Origin: an uncultured Erysipelotrichaceae bacterium
Lineage (GTDB): Bacteria > Bacillota_I > Bacilli_A > RF39 > UBA660
Length of the DNA: 64,000 nucleotides
Direction: 5' to 3'
Assembly (NCBI GenBank): GCA_902764145.1
Contig: CACWUS010000001.1
Coordinates: 106,910 to 170,909, forward strand
Part shown: piece by piece, positions 52,218 to 61,905 of the stretch
Layout: each line of letters starts with the position of its first letter
Position numbering within the stretch: the first letter of the stretch is position 1
The notes under the pieces: model-generated
The model's input: the letters and a program-made list of their open reading frames with translations, nothing else
What the model was told of the DNA's origin: nothing
The model's database searches: none
Program-made: the position numbers and the translations under genes

Positions 52218-52871
52218 TTAATTATCAAAATCCATTAATATTTCATGTATTATTTCTTCTTGATTTCCTATTTCAACTTCTTCTATTCTATCAACTCTAC
52301 ATTTTTCACATGTTATAATAGCATCCATTTTAGATAATGCATCATCTAAATTATCATTAACTATTACATAATTATATTTTGATACTTCATTAATTTCTTT
52401 GTAAGCAGTTTTAAATCTTTCAATGACTTGTTCTTTTGTTTCAGTTTTTCTGCCTATTAATCGTTCTTTTAATACTTTCATAGATGGTGGCATTATAAAT
52501 ATAAATACAGCATCTTTTCTTTTTTCATTTACTTTTCTTGCTCCTTCTATATCTATTTCTAGTATTACATCAATTCCTTTTTTTAATTTTTCATTTACAA
52601 AATCTACTGGAGTGCCGTAATATTTATCTGTGTATACCATTGCATATTCTAAATATTTATCATTTTTAATATTTTCTTTGAATTGTTCTGGTGATATGAA
52701 ATTGTAATCTACACCATCTTTTTCTTCACCTCTAGGTTTTCTAGTTGTATCTGATATAGACATTACAATATTCTTTCTTTTATTTAATAATAGTTGATCA
52801 AGTGTACTTTTTCCACAGCCACTAGGACCTGATACAACAATAAGTAATCCTTGTTCATTTTTTTTAATCAT
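52218..52871 (-). CDS. gmk: Guanylate kinase
   Basis: 217 aa, ATG with AGAGGT. Phosphorylates GMP to GDP with ATP. P-loop GPSGCGKST (15-23), SISDTTRKPRGEEKDGVDY (GMP binding), GTPVDFV and LEIDIEGARKV, all classic Gmk features. It has about ten extra C-terminal residues after the usual end. Alone on its strand, not with rpoZ as in many Firmicutes. Confidence 0.96.
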   Translation of the reverse strand: MIKKNEQGLLIVVSGPSGCGKSTLDQLLLNKRKNIVMSISDTTRKPRGEEKDGVDYNFISPEQFKENIKNDKYLEYAMVYTDKYYGTPVDFVNEKLKKGIDVILEIDIEGARKVNEKRKDAVFIFIMPPSMKVLKERLIGRKTETKEQVIERFKTAYKEINEVSKYNYVIVNDNLDDALSKMDAIITCEKCRVDRIEEVEIGNQEEIIHEILMDFDN

Positions 52872-52962
52872 AACATACCTCTTTTCTTAATTATATCATT
52901 TTAAATATTAATATCAATGAATAAAAAAATATTAATAGTACATAATAGTATTGGTGAATATT

Positions 52963-53400
52963 ATGAATGAAAATAATGAATTACTTATGCATATTTATAA
53001 AAGTGCTGAAATGGGAGTTTATTCGACAACTGGATTAATTAATGCTTTAAAAAATAAGGATAATAAGATTAAACATGTTTTAGAGTGTGAATTAAAAGGA
53101 TATGAAAAGTTCATGAAAGAGAGTGAAGAAATCCTTGTTAAGAGAAAAGTAACACCTAAAAAAAGTGGTATTATGGCCAAAATGGGTAATGACATGGGAA
53201 TTATGTATGAAACAATGAAAGATAATAGTGATGCTGCGATAGCATCTATGTTGGTTGAGGGATTTACAATGGGTGTAATTGAGATGGAAACTAAGATAAG
53301 TCAGTATAAAAACATTGCTAATAGAGGTGTCATTAAGATGGCTAGAGATTTTAAATTATTTCAAGAAAATGAGATTAATAAATTAAAGACATTCATGTGA
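52963..53400 (+). CDS. Small helical protein, unknown
   Basis: 145 aa from ATG 52963 with GGTGA; an in-frame TTG at 52951 overlaps the ribosome site. Predicted four-helix bundle without membrane segments: LLMHIYKSAEMGVYSTTGLI, KIKHVLECELKGYEKFMKES, SDAAIASMLVEGFTMGVIEM, VIKMARDFKLFQENEIN. Glu and His spacing recalls ferritin-like bundles (DUF2383-type) but is not conclusive. TGA stop within its terminator. Confidence 0.65.
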   Translation: MNENNELLMHIYKSAEMGVYSTTGLINALKNKDNKIKHVLECELKGYEKFMKESEEILVKRKVTPKKSGIMAKMGNDMGIMYETMKDNSDAAIASMLVEGFTMGVIEMETKISQYKNIANRGVIKMARDFKLFQENEINKLKTFM

Positions 53401-53412
53401 AATGTCTTTTTA
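53385..53412 (+). terminator. Intrinsic terminator with embedded TGA
   Basis: AAAGACATT (53385-53393), 7-nt loop containing the stop, AATGTCTTT (53401-53409), T-rich end. Confidence 0.85.
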
Positions 53413-53456
53413 TTTATATTGATTTGTGCTATAATGTTTTAAAATAGAGGTGTAAA

Positions 53457-54473
53457 ATGAAGAAGTTTAAATATATATTTTTAGTATTATTTTGTGTTGT
53501 TTTTTTAAGTGGTTGTGTTAAAAATCATACTACTATTGGAATTGGTAAAGATAAGTCTATGACATATGAAAATGAAATTTTGTTTTCTAATGAATTGGGC
53601 GACGATATGACTACTATGCTAGATAGTGAAAGTTATGAAAAAGATGGATATAAAGTTACTGTAGTAAAAGAAGACGGGTATCAAGGTATTAAAGTAACTA
53701 AAAAGTTTAATAATATAGATGATTATTCTAATAATAAAGGTGAAGAAGTAATAATTTCAAATTTTTTAAATAATGATTTTGATAAGAGTATAATGTTTAA
53801 AAAGAAGTCTGGTTTTTTAAAAGATACTTATACTGCTAAGTTTAAATATAGCATTGATACAAGTGAATATAATGAATTAGAAGAAAATACTACTTCAGAA
53901 AATATTACTACTAATGATGAAAGTGATTTAGAAAATACTGATGAAGATAGTATTGAAAATGATATTTCATCAGAAAATATGAATGATTATATAAATTTAA
54001 TGGGAGAAATGGAATTTACATTTAAAGTGAATCTTCCTTATAAAGCAATAAGTAATAATGCTACTGAATCAAAGAGTGACGGAAAAAGTCTTATATGGAA
54101 TTTAGGTGTAGATTCAGCTAGTAATATAGAATTTGAATTCTCAATTTTTAATATGACAAATATATTGATTCTTGGTGGTTCTATAATAGCTGTAATTATA
54201 ATTTTAATAGTATTAATAATAGTATTAAAAAAGAAAAAATCTTCTAAGGAAACATTAATTCATAAAGATTATGATCCTAGCATTGAAGGTATTATTAATA
54301 ATGATAATTCACAAGTTATTAACAATCAAGTAAACAATGTAGAAAATCAAGTACAAAATATAGTTGAACCAACTGTTACTCATCCACAAGTAGAGCAAGT
54401 ACCAGTGAGCAGTCCTGTTGTTAATCAAACAGCAGAAGTACAAAATATCAACAATAATCAAAATATACAATAA
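53457..54473 (+). CDS. Lipoprotein with LppM-like domain and membrane helix
   Basis: 338 aa, ATG with AGAGGTG. Signal peptide with lipobox LSGC (Cys20), an extracytoplasmic domain (approx. 25-225; an LppM-type beta domain interrupted by an acidic linker rich in Glu/Asn/Thr), a transmembrane helix (approx. 235-257), KKKKSS stop-transfer and a cytoplasmic Asn/Gln/Val-rich tail of low complexity. So it is attached both by lipid and by a helix. Role unknown. Confidence 0.78.
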   Translation: MKKFKYIFLVLFCVVFLSGCVKNHTTIGIGKDKSMTYENEILFSNELGDDMTTMLDSESYEKDGYKVTVVKEDGYQGIKVTKKFNNIDDYSNNKGEEVIISNFLNNDFDKSIMFKKKSGFLKDTYTAKFKYSIDTSEYNELEENTTSENITTNDESDLENTDEDSIENDISSENMNDYINLMGEMEFTFKVNLPYKAISNNATESKSDGKSLIWNLGVDSASNIEFEFSIFNMTNILILGGSIIAVIIILIVLIIVLKKKKSSKETLIHKDYDPSIEGIINNDNSQVINNQVNNVENQVQNIVEPTVTHPQVEQVPVSSPVVNQTAEVQNINNNQNIQ

Positions 54474-54496
54474 AAAAAGCACTTAGTGCTTTTTTA
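54472..54496. terminator. Bidirectional terminator
   Basis: AAAAGCAC, TTA loop, GTGCTTTT with flanking A and T runs (54472-54495); convergent with ybaK-like gene. Confidence 0.88.
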
Positions 54497-54958
54497 ATAT
54501 GTTGAAACATCTATCCATGAAACATAATTTGAAGTTTTTTCTAGTTCCGGAATTGTTAACTCTATTGCTGAATTAGTAGTTCCACATGCTGGAAATACTG
54601 TTTCAAATCTTTTAAGTGATTCATCTAAGTAAACCTCAACACCATCATTAATTCCAAACGGACAAACTCCACCAACTGGATGCCCAATTAATTCACTTAC
54701 TTCATCATATGATAACATATGTGCTTTTTCATGAAAGAGTGCTTTATATTTTGAATTGCTAACTTTAGCATCACCTGCTAATACAATTAGTAATATTTTA
54801 TCTTTAGTTTTAAATGATAATGATTTTGCTATCCTTTTACCTTCTGTATTTAATGCTTTAGCAGCATCTTCTACAGTAGCACTACTTACATCAAATACTT
54901 GTATTTTGTTATCTAAATCAAATTTTTTTAAATAATCTTTTGCTTTATCTAATGACAT
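54494..54958 (-). CDS. YbaK-family aminoacyl-tRNA deacylase
   Basis: 154 aa, ATG with AAGGGATGTGAT. YbaK/ProX fold: KRIAKSLSFK with the catalytic-type Lys (approx. 46), LIVLAGDAKVSN, and the loop GHPVGGVCPFGIN followed by VYLDESLKRFETVFPACGTTNSA. Family members hydrolyse mischarged Cys- or Ala-tRNA(Pro). Acts in cytoplasm. Single-gene unit convergent with the lipoprotein gene. Confidence 0.93.
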   Translation of the reverse strand: MSLDKAKDYLKKFDLDNKIQVFDVSSATVEDAAKALNTEGKRIAKSLSFKTKDKILLIVLAGDAKVSNSKYKALFHEKAHMLSYDEVSELIGHPVGGVCPFGINDGVEVYLDESLKRFETVFPACGTTNSAIELTIPELEKTSNYVSWIDVSTY

Positions 54959-55042
54959 AATATCACATCCCTTAGAAATGATTATATCACTTTTGGTGGT
55001 TTATGTAATTAATAAATGGTATAATTTTTATTAGAGGTTAAT

Positions 55043-57382
55043 ATGGATGTAAGTTTACTTAATAATAAAATTGTTATTGTTAAAGATTCTATGAAGAATA
55101 GTTTACTTAAATTAATACATAAATCTTTTAAATTATTAAATATTAAGATCATTACTTTAAGCGAACTTAAAAAGAATCTTTATTTTGATTATAATAATGA
55201 AACAATATATTATTTGTGTAACAAATATAATATTGTTAGTGATATAGCAAAAAAATATATTGAAAATTTATATTATATTGCTGATATAGATGATGAAAAA
55301 ATGGTTTTTTTAAATAAGATTAAAAAGGAGTTAGATGATAATAATTTGTTAATATATAATAAATTGTTTTCTAATTATTTAGTAGATAAAGACATAGTAT
55401 TATTTGATTTAGAATATGTTAGTAAGTTTTATTTGGGTATTTTTGATAAATTAAGAGAAAAAAACAGAGTTGTTGATTATCAGATTAATAGTAATTTTGG
55501 TAAAAAAGATTTATATGAAGCAAATAATAGTGAAGAAGAAATATCATTTGTGGCTAGTGAAATCTGCAAACTAATTAAAAATGGAGTATTAATTAATAAT
55601 ATTAAACTTGCTAATGTAAATAGTAATTATTATTTTATTATTAAAAAAGTGTTTAAAATGTTTAACATTTCAATAAATATTAAAAGTAATAATAGTATAA
55701 AAGGAACAAAAATAGTAAAGTGCTTTAAAGAAAATTTTTCTTATGATATTGAAAATACTTTAAGTAAAGTATTCGAACTTGTTAAAAACAAAAAAGATGA
55801 AGATATTTATAAAAAGATTGTTAATATAATAAATTCATATTCTTTTGCTGATATAATGAGTGTTAAAGATTTAATATTTGAAGATATTGATAGTATTAGG
55901 ACAAAAAATGTTGAATATAAAAATGCAGTTGAAGTAATTGATATTTGTAATGATATTATTCTTGATGATGAATATGTATTTTTAATTAATTATAATGAAG
56001 GAGTAATTCCAGTTAATTATAAAGACATTGACTATTTAAGCGATAATATTAAATCTAAAATTGGTGTTAGTACATCATTTGACTTAAATAGTAAAGGAAT
56101 AAAGAATGTAATTTCCAGTATCAAAAGAATTAAGAATCTGGTTGTTACTTATAGTAAATTTGATGGGTTAAGTGAAATATATATTTCTTCTTCTTATGAT
56201 GAAAACCTATTTAATAAAAAAGAAATAAATATAGATTATAGTAATTCTAATTCATTTAATAAAAATGTGCTTACAAGCCTGTTAGATGAAAATAAAAAGT
56301 ATGGTGTAATAAGTGATGATTTAATTAAACTTAATAATCATTATAAAGATTATAATTATCTTGGATATTCTAATAAATATACACCAATTTCTAAAAATGA
56401 ATTATATGATTTTATTGGAAGAAAATTATCTTTATCCTATAGTAGCATTAATAATTATTATGAGTGTGCATTTAAATATTATTTGAATTATATATTGAGA
56501 ATAAATAAATATGAAGATAGTTTTGAAATAATTATTGGAAATATATATCATCATATTTTATCTAAATGTTTTAGTGATGGCTTTAATTTTGAATATAGTT
56601 GGAATATTGAAATAGATAGTTTAGACTATGAATTTGATGAATGTGAAAAATACTTTTTGGGATTATTGAAGGAAAAATTAGTAAAAATAATAGATATTGT
56701 TAAAAATCAACTAAATTATACACAATTAAATAAAATTATGTGTGAAAAAGAGATAATAATTAAAATAGATGATGATATGAACGTAACTTTTAAAGGAATA
56801 GTTGACAAAATATTGTACGATGAATTTGATGGTCAAATATTATCTATAATCATTGATTATAAGACTGGAAATCCAATGTTAAATATAAATAATAGTGTGT
56901 ATGGACTTGACATGCAGTTACCAGTGTATGTTTACTTAATTAAAAATTCTATATCTAATGTCAGAATAGGTGGCTTTTATTTACAAAAAATATTGAACAA
57001 AGTTAATGATGAAGATGAAGAAAAAAATTTGTTAAAGCTTCAAGGATATACTAATAGCGATTTGAATGTTTTAGAGAAAGTTGATTCTAGTTATGTTGAT
57101 TCTGAATTAATTAAAGGAATGAAATATGGTAGTAATGGCTTTTATTATTATTCTAAAACTATTAATGATGATGAAATAGATGCTTTAGAAAAAATAGTTA
57201 GCGATAAAATTAAGAGTGCTAGTATTGATATTTTGGATGCTAAGTTTGATATAAATCCTAAAAAAATTGGAAAAGAAAATAAGGCATGTAAATATTGTAA
57301 ATATAAAGATATATGTTATATGAGAAATGAAGATGTTGTTGAACTTCCTGTAGTAACTAATATATTTGGAGGTGAAGAATAA
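55043..57382 (+). CDS. addB: AddB-like nuclease subunit (short, no Walker A)
   Basis: 779 aa, ATG with AGAGGT. The C-terminal third carries a PD-(D/E)XK nuclease: LSYSSINNYYECAFKYYLNY (Cys475), FKGIVDKIL, IIDYKTGNP (core Asp-x-Lys near 605) and QLPVYVYLI, closing with CKYCKYKDIC (Cys749, 752, 758). The four Cys match the iron-sulfur cluster of AddB. The N-terminal part is a helicase-like scaffold without the Walker A loop seen in B. subtilis AddB, and the protein is about 380 residues shorter than that one. Works with AddA to process double-strand breaks for recombination. 1-nt overlap with addA. Confidence 0.88.
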   Translation: MDVSLLNNKIVIVKDSMKNSLLKLIHKSFKLLNIKIITLSELKKNLYFDYNNETIYYLCNKYNIVSDIAKKYIENLYYIADIDDEKMVFLNKIKKELDDNNLLIYNKLFSNYLVDKDIVLFDLEYVSKFYLGIFDKLREKNRVVDYQINSNFGKKDLYEANNSEEEISFVASEICKLIKNGVLINNIKLANVNSNYYFIIKKVFKMFNISINIKSNNSIKGTKIVKCFKENFSYDIENTLSKVFELVKNKKDEDIYKKIVNIINSYSFADIMSVKDLIFEDIDSIRTKNVEYKNAVEVIDICNDIILDDEYVFLINYNEGVIPVNYKDIDYLSDNIKSKIGVSTSFDLNSKGIKNVISSIKRIKNLVVTYSKFDGLSEIYISSSYDENLFNKKEINIDYSNSNSFNKNVLTSLLDENKKYGVISDDLIKLNNHYKDYNYLGYSNKYTPISKNELYDFIGRKLSLSYSSINNYYECAFKYYLNYILRINKYEDSFEIIIGNIYHHILSKCFSDGFNFEYSWNIEIDSLDYEFDECEKYFLGLLKEKLVKIIDIVKNQLNYTQLNKIMCEKEIIIKIDDDMNVTFKGIVDKILYDEFDGQILSIIIDYKTGNPMLNINNSVYGLDMQLPVYVYLIKNSISNVRIGGFYLQKILNKVNDEDEEKNLLKLQGYTNSDLNVLEKVDSSYVDSELIKGMKYGSNGFYYYSKTINDDEIDALEKIVSDKIKSASIDILDAKFDINPKKIGKENKACKYCKYKDICYMRNEDVVELPVVTNIFGGEE

Positions 57383-60300
57383 TGGCGGATTTTACCAATG
57401 AGCAAAAAGAGGCAATATATAAATCTGGAACAAATATAATAGTAAGTGCAGGAGCAGGTAGTGGTAAAACAGCTGTTTTATCTGAAAGAGTATTACAGAA
57501 GGTTATGAATGGTAATCATATAAATGAGTTATTAATACTTACATTTACTTCAGCAGCAGCAAGTGAAATGAAAGATAGAATAAGAAGTAAAATTAAAAAT
57601 ATAGATAGTTTAAAAGATGAACTTAATTTAATAAATAGTTCTTATATTACTACATTTGATTCATTTGCTTTATCTGTTGTTAAGAAATATCATTATTTAA
57701 TAAATGTTTCATCTGATATAAGTATTAGTGATGAATCGCTTGTATTACTTGAAGAGAAAAAAATAATTGATAATATTTTTGAAGAATTATATTCTAAAAA
57801 AGATTTAGTTTTTTTAAATATGATTAATAATTATTGTTATAAAAATGATAAAACTTTAAGACAAAGTGTTTTAAAGTTAGCTAAAAATATAAATAATAAG
57901 ATAAACAAAGAAGAGTTATTTGATTATATTGAAAATAATTATTTTAATGATGATAATATTGATAAAATAATAGATGAGTATAGAAAATTTATTGAAGGAA
58001 AGAAGAAAATAATTAGATATGAAATTAGTAATTTAAGTTATTATTTTGATTCGGATTATGTTTCTAAAATATTAGAAAGTACTAGTGATTTGTTAAATTC
58101 TGATATCGATGCATTACCATTATTTAGTAAAGTATCTTTGCCAAGAGTTCCTAATAATACATCAGATGAAGCAAAGGAAAAGAAAAAGAATGTTAAAGAT
58201 TTATTAGATGAACTTGTTGGGTTAGGTGAATATGGAGATAAATTTAGAATTAAAGAGTCTATTTTAAATAATAAAAGTATTGTTTTTGAAATAATAAATA
58301 TTGTCAAAGAATTTATTAATAGATTAGATAATTATAAAAGGAATAATAGTATATATACATTTTCTGACATTGCTTATTCAGCTATTAATATACTTAAAAA
58401 CAATAAAAGTGCTCGTGATGAACTTAAATATGCTTTTAAAGAAATTATGATAGATGAATATCAAGATACAAATGATGTTCAAGATATATTTATTAGTTTA
58501 ATTGAAAATAATAATGTATATATGGTTGGTGATATAAAGCAATCTATTTATAAATTTAGAGGATCTAATCCCAATATATTTAAAGAAAAGTATGATGAGT
58601 ATTCTAAAGGTAACGCTGGATATAAAATTGATTTAATTAAGAATTTTAGAAGCAGAAATGAAGTTCTTAATAATATTAATGATATATTTGGATTAATAAT
58701 GGATTATGATTTAGGTGGAGCTAATTATAAAGAAAGTCATGAAATGATTTATGGAAATAAAAAGTATGACACCTTATATGATGATATAAATTACAATGTG
58801 GATATCATAGAATATGATACTGAAATATTTGATAAATTTAGTAATATTGAAAAAGAAATATTTATAATAGCAAATGATATTAAAAATAAATATTCAAACA
58901 AAATTAAAGTTTTTGATAAAAACACATCATCTATGAGAAATATTAAGTATAGTGACTTTGTTATTATATTAGATAGAAGTAAATATTTTGATTTGTTTAA
59001 GAAAATATTTGAGTATGAAGGAATACCTTTAAATATTTTAAAGGATGAGAAATTAAATAGTAGTGATGATATTTTATTAATTAAGAATATTATTGATTTT
59101 ATATTGAGAATTAATAATAAAGATTATGGTGAAATATTTAAATATGATTTTATGAGTATAGGACGAAGTTTTCTATATGAATATAATGATTCATATCTAT
59201 TCGATTTATTTAAAAACAATAATTTTAATAATAGTGAATTATTTAGAAATTTTAATAATATAAATATTAATAGTATTACATCTTCTGAATTATTTGAATT
59301 AATATTAGATAAGACTGATTTTTATAATAAAATTTATAAAGTTGGTGATTATGAGAATGTTAATGTAAGAATTAAAACATTACATAGTATGTTTAGTTCA
59401 TTAAATGAATTAGGTCTTGGTATAGAAGAAATAAGAGATTATTTAGAAAATGTTAATGAAGAAGATATTTCTATAAAGTATAATGCTTATAATTCAAGTA
59501 GTGATAGTGTTAAAATATTAACAATTCATAAATCAAAAGGTCTTGAATATCCAATATGTTATTTTGCTGATTTAGATCACAAATTTAATATGAAAGATGC
59601 TGATGATTTGTTTGTTGTTTCTAATAAGTATGGATTAATTGTTCCTAATACAATGGATGATAGTGATAATAGTATTCTTAAAAAATTATACAAATATGAC
59701 TATGTTAGAGATGAAATAGATGAAAAAATTAGATTGTTATATGTTGCACTAACAAGGGCTCGTGAAAAAATGATTATAGTATTACCTTATAAAGAAACTA
59801 TTAAACTTGAAAAGAATGAAAATGGAGTTATTGATGAAATAAGGAGACTTAGTTTTAATAAATTATCAGATTTTATTTATGGCATTAAGGATTATAATTT
59901 AGATTATTTTAAATCCTGTAATTTAGAAGATATAAATTTAACTAAAGATTATTTATATAACAAATCATCTAATAATAAGTTACTAAATAGCAATGAAAAT
60001 TTTGTTGTTAATGAAATTAAAGTTAATAATGATGAATTAAATGATGAACATTTTTCTAAAGAAGATATTAAATTATTAGATAAAGATGAAATAAAATTAT
60101 TAGATTTTGGAACTAAGGTGCATGAAACATTAGAATTGATCGATTTTTATAATTATAATGAAGAATTAATTGATAATGAATATGTTCGTGAAAAAATTAG
60201 TAAATTTTTAAAAAGTGATATTTTAAAAGATATAAAGAATTGTAATGTTTATAAAGAATATGAATTTATATATTATGAAGATAATACTAAATATCATGGA

Positions 60301-60486
60301 GTAATAGATTTAATGATAGAACATGAAGAATATATAGATATAATAGATTACAAACTTAAAAATATAGAGGATGAAAAATATATTAAGCAATTAAATGGAT
60401 ATAAAAAATACATAACTTCTGTAAGTGATAAAAAAGTTAATTTATATTTGTACTCTATTATTGATGAAACAATTCAGAAAATATAA
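57382..60486 (+). CDS. addA: ATP-dependent helicase/nuclease subunit AddA
   Basis: 1034 aa. UvrD-type superfamily 1 helicase: Q motif FTNEQKEAI, Walker A SAGAGSGKT (approx. 22-30), LTFTSAAASEMKDRI (Ia), IMIDEYQDTNDVQ (II, Walker B), MVGDIKQSIYKFRG (III), LTIHKSKGLEYP (V) and LLYVALTRAREKM (VI). C-terminal nuclease domain with FGTKVHETLEL, YHGVIDLM and IDIIDYKLKN. It unwinds and resects DNA ends together with AddB; recognition of Chi sites is known in the family. Somewhat shorter than B. subtilis AddA (~1230). Confidence 0.95.
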   Translation: MADFTNEQKEAIYKSGTNIIVSAGAGSGKTAVLSERVLQKVMNGNHINELLILTFTSAAASEMKDRIRSKIKNIDSLKDELNLINSSYITTFDSFALSVVKKYHYLINVSSDISISDESLVLLEEKKIIDNIFEELYSKKDLVFLNMINNYCYKNDKTLRQSVLKLAKNINNKINKEELFDYIENNYFNDDNIDKIIDEYRKFIEGKKKIIRYEISNLSYYFDSDYVSKILESTSDLLNSDIDALPLFSKVSLPRVPNNTSDEAKEKKKNVKDLLDELVGLGEYGDKFRIKESILNNKSIVFEIINIVKEFINRLDNYKRNNSIYTFSDIAYSAINILKNNKSARDELKYAFKEIMIDEYQDTNDVQDIFISLIENNNVYMVGDIKQSIYKFRGSNPNIFKEKYDEYSKGNAGYKIDLIKNFRSRNEVLNNINDIFGLIMDYDLGGANYKESHEMIYGNKKYDTLYDDINYNVDIIEYDTEIFDKFSNIEKEIFIIANDIKNKYSNKIKVFDKNTSSMRNIKYSDFVIILDRSKYFDLFKKIFEYEGIPLNILKDEKLNSSDDILLIKNIIDFILRINNKDYGEIFKYDFMSIGRSFLYEYNDSYLFDLFKNNNFNNSELFRNFNNININSITSSELFELILDKTDFYNKIYKVGDYENVNVRIKTLHSMFSSLNELGLGIEEIRDYLENVNEEDISIKYNAYNSSSDSVKILTIHKSKGLEYPICYFADLDHKFNMKDADDLFVVSNKYGLIVPNTMDDSDNSILKKLYKYDYVRDEIDEKIRLLYVALTRAREKMIIVLPYKETIKLEKNENGVIDEIRRLSFNKLSDFIYGIKDYNLDYFKSCNLEDINLTKDYLYNKSSNNKLLNSNENFVVNEIKVNNDELNDEHFSKEDIKLLDKDEIKLLDFGTKVHETLELIDFYNYNEELIDNEYVREKISKFLKSDILKDIKNCNVYKEYEFIYYEDNTKYHGVIDLMIEHEEYIDIIDYKLKNIEDEKYIKQLNGYKKYITSVSDKKVNLYLYSIIDETIQKI

Positions 60487-60504
60487 GAATTGTTTCTTTT
60501 TTTT
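60466..60504 (+). terminator. Intrinsic terminator of addBA
   Basis: GAAACAATTC (60466-60475) pairs with GAATTGTTTC (60487-60496), 11-nt loop with the stop codon, eight T. Confidence 0.92.
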
Positions 60505-60546
60505 ATTAATGTGGTAAAATAGATTAATGTAGTGAGGTAAATAAAT

Positions 60547-61902
60547 ATGAAAATAATAATTGCAGGTATAGGAAAGTTAGGAGAATATCTAACAAAAAGT
60601 CTTGTTAAGGATGGAAATGATGTTACAATAGTTGATTTAGATTTTTCTACTAATAAAGATTTAATAAATAATGAAGATGTTAATTATGTATATGGTAATG
60701 CATTAGATGCAAATGTGTTAATTGAAGCGGGAGTAGAAGATGCAGATTTGTTAATAAGTGTTATGGAAAAGGATGAACATAATATTATTTGTGCTATGAT
60801 AGCTAATAAATTAGGAGTAAAACATACAATTGCAAGAATTCGTTCTATTGAATATTCGACTTCAGTAAATTTATTAAAATCAGACTTAGGTTTATCTATG
60901 AGAATAAATCCAGAACAATTAACTGCAGCTAGTATAGCAAGGGCACTAAGCATTCCAAGTGCTCTTGAAGCAACATCTTTTTTAAGAGGTAAACTTCAGG
61001 TAATTTCATTAAAAGTAAAGGGAAAAAGTGTACTTGATAATTTAAAAGTACACAATTTATCTAAAAAGTATAATCTTAGTGTAATAGTTTGTGCTATTCA
61101 AAGAGATGGTGAAACTATTATTCCTAGTGGTAAAGAAAGAATTAAATCAGGTGATATAATTAGTGTTGCTGGTTCTATTAAATATATCAGTGAATTTTTA
61201 AATTTTGCAAATTTAATTAGTGAAAAAACAAAGAATGTTATTATAGCAGGTGGTTCTTCAACAAGTATATATTTAGCTCAAAGTTTGATTGATATGAAAA
61301 TGAAGGTCAAGATAATTGAGATAGATGAAGAAAAATGCCGTGAACTAAGTGAAAAATTACCTGGTGCTTTAATAATAAATGCTGATGTTTCTGATCAAAA
61401 TATTCTATATGAAGAGGGAATAGAATCAGCCGATGCATTTATTTCATTAACTAATATAGATGAAGAAAATATTGTTTATTCTATGTTTGCGTCTATGAAA
61501 AAGGTTCCAAAAATTATAACTAAGATTAATCATATTGATTTAGAAGGTATTACTGATAAAGCTAATATTGATACTGTTATAACACCACATAGGATAGCTG
61601 CTAATCACGTTGTAAAATTTGTGCGTGCTATGCAAAATAGCAAGAAAAGTAGTTGTGAAGCAATATATAAATTAGGCGATGATATTTTTGAAATGCAGGA
61701 ATTTTTTGTTAAAAATGATTTTAAAGGTAAAAATAAGAAGATTAAAGATATGAATATAAAAGAAAATATTTTAATAGTAGCAATACAAAGAGGCAAGAAT
61801 ATTATAATGCCTAGTGGTGAAGAAACAATTAAATTAAATGATACAATTGTGCTAATCGATGGAAATGATTCTATCAAAAATATAAATGATATATTGGGGT
61901 AA
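60547..61902 (+). CDS. trkA: Trk potassium uptake regulator TrkA
   Basis: 451 aa, ATG with GAGGT. Two RCK units in tandem, each a Rossmann NAD-binding domain plus TrkA-C: first MKIIIAGIGKLGEYLTKSL (GxGxxG) with VDLD acid, second NVIIAGGSSTSIYLAQSL with IEID; TrkA-C parts end in GKSVLDNLKV and KNKKIKDMNI. Cytoplasmic gating ring of the TrkH channel, regulated by NAD(H)/ATP. 3 nt before trkH. Confidence 0.95.
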   Translation: MKIIIAGIGKLGEYLTKSLVKDGNDVTIVDLDFSTNKDLINNEDVNYVYGNALDANVLIEAGVEDADLLISVMEKDEHNIICAMIANKLGVKHTIARIRSIEYSTSVNLLKSDLGLSMRINPEQLTAASIARALSIPSALEATSFLRGKLQVISLKVKGKSVLDNLKVHNLSKKYNLSVIVCAIQRDGETIIPSGKERIKSGDIISVAGSIKYISEFLNFANLISEKTKNVIIAGGSSTSIYLAQSLIDMKMKVKIIEIDEEKCRELSEKLPGALIINADVSDQNILYEEGIESADAFISLTNIDEENIVYSMFASMKKVPKIITKINHIDLEGITDKANIDTVITPHRIAANHVVKFVRAMQNSKKSSCEAIYKLGDDIFEMQEFFVKNDFKGKNKKIKDMNIKENILIVAIQRGKNIIMPSGEETIKLNDTIVLIDGNDSIKNINDILG

Positions 61903-61905
61903 TTT

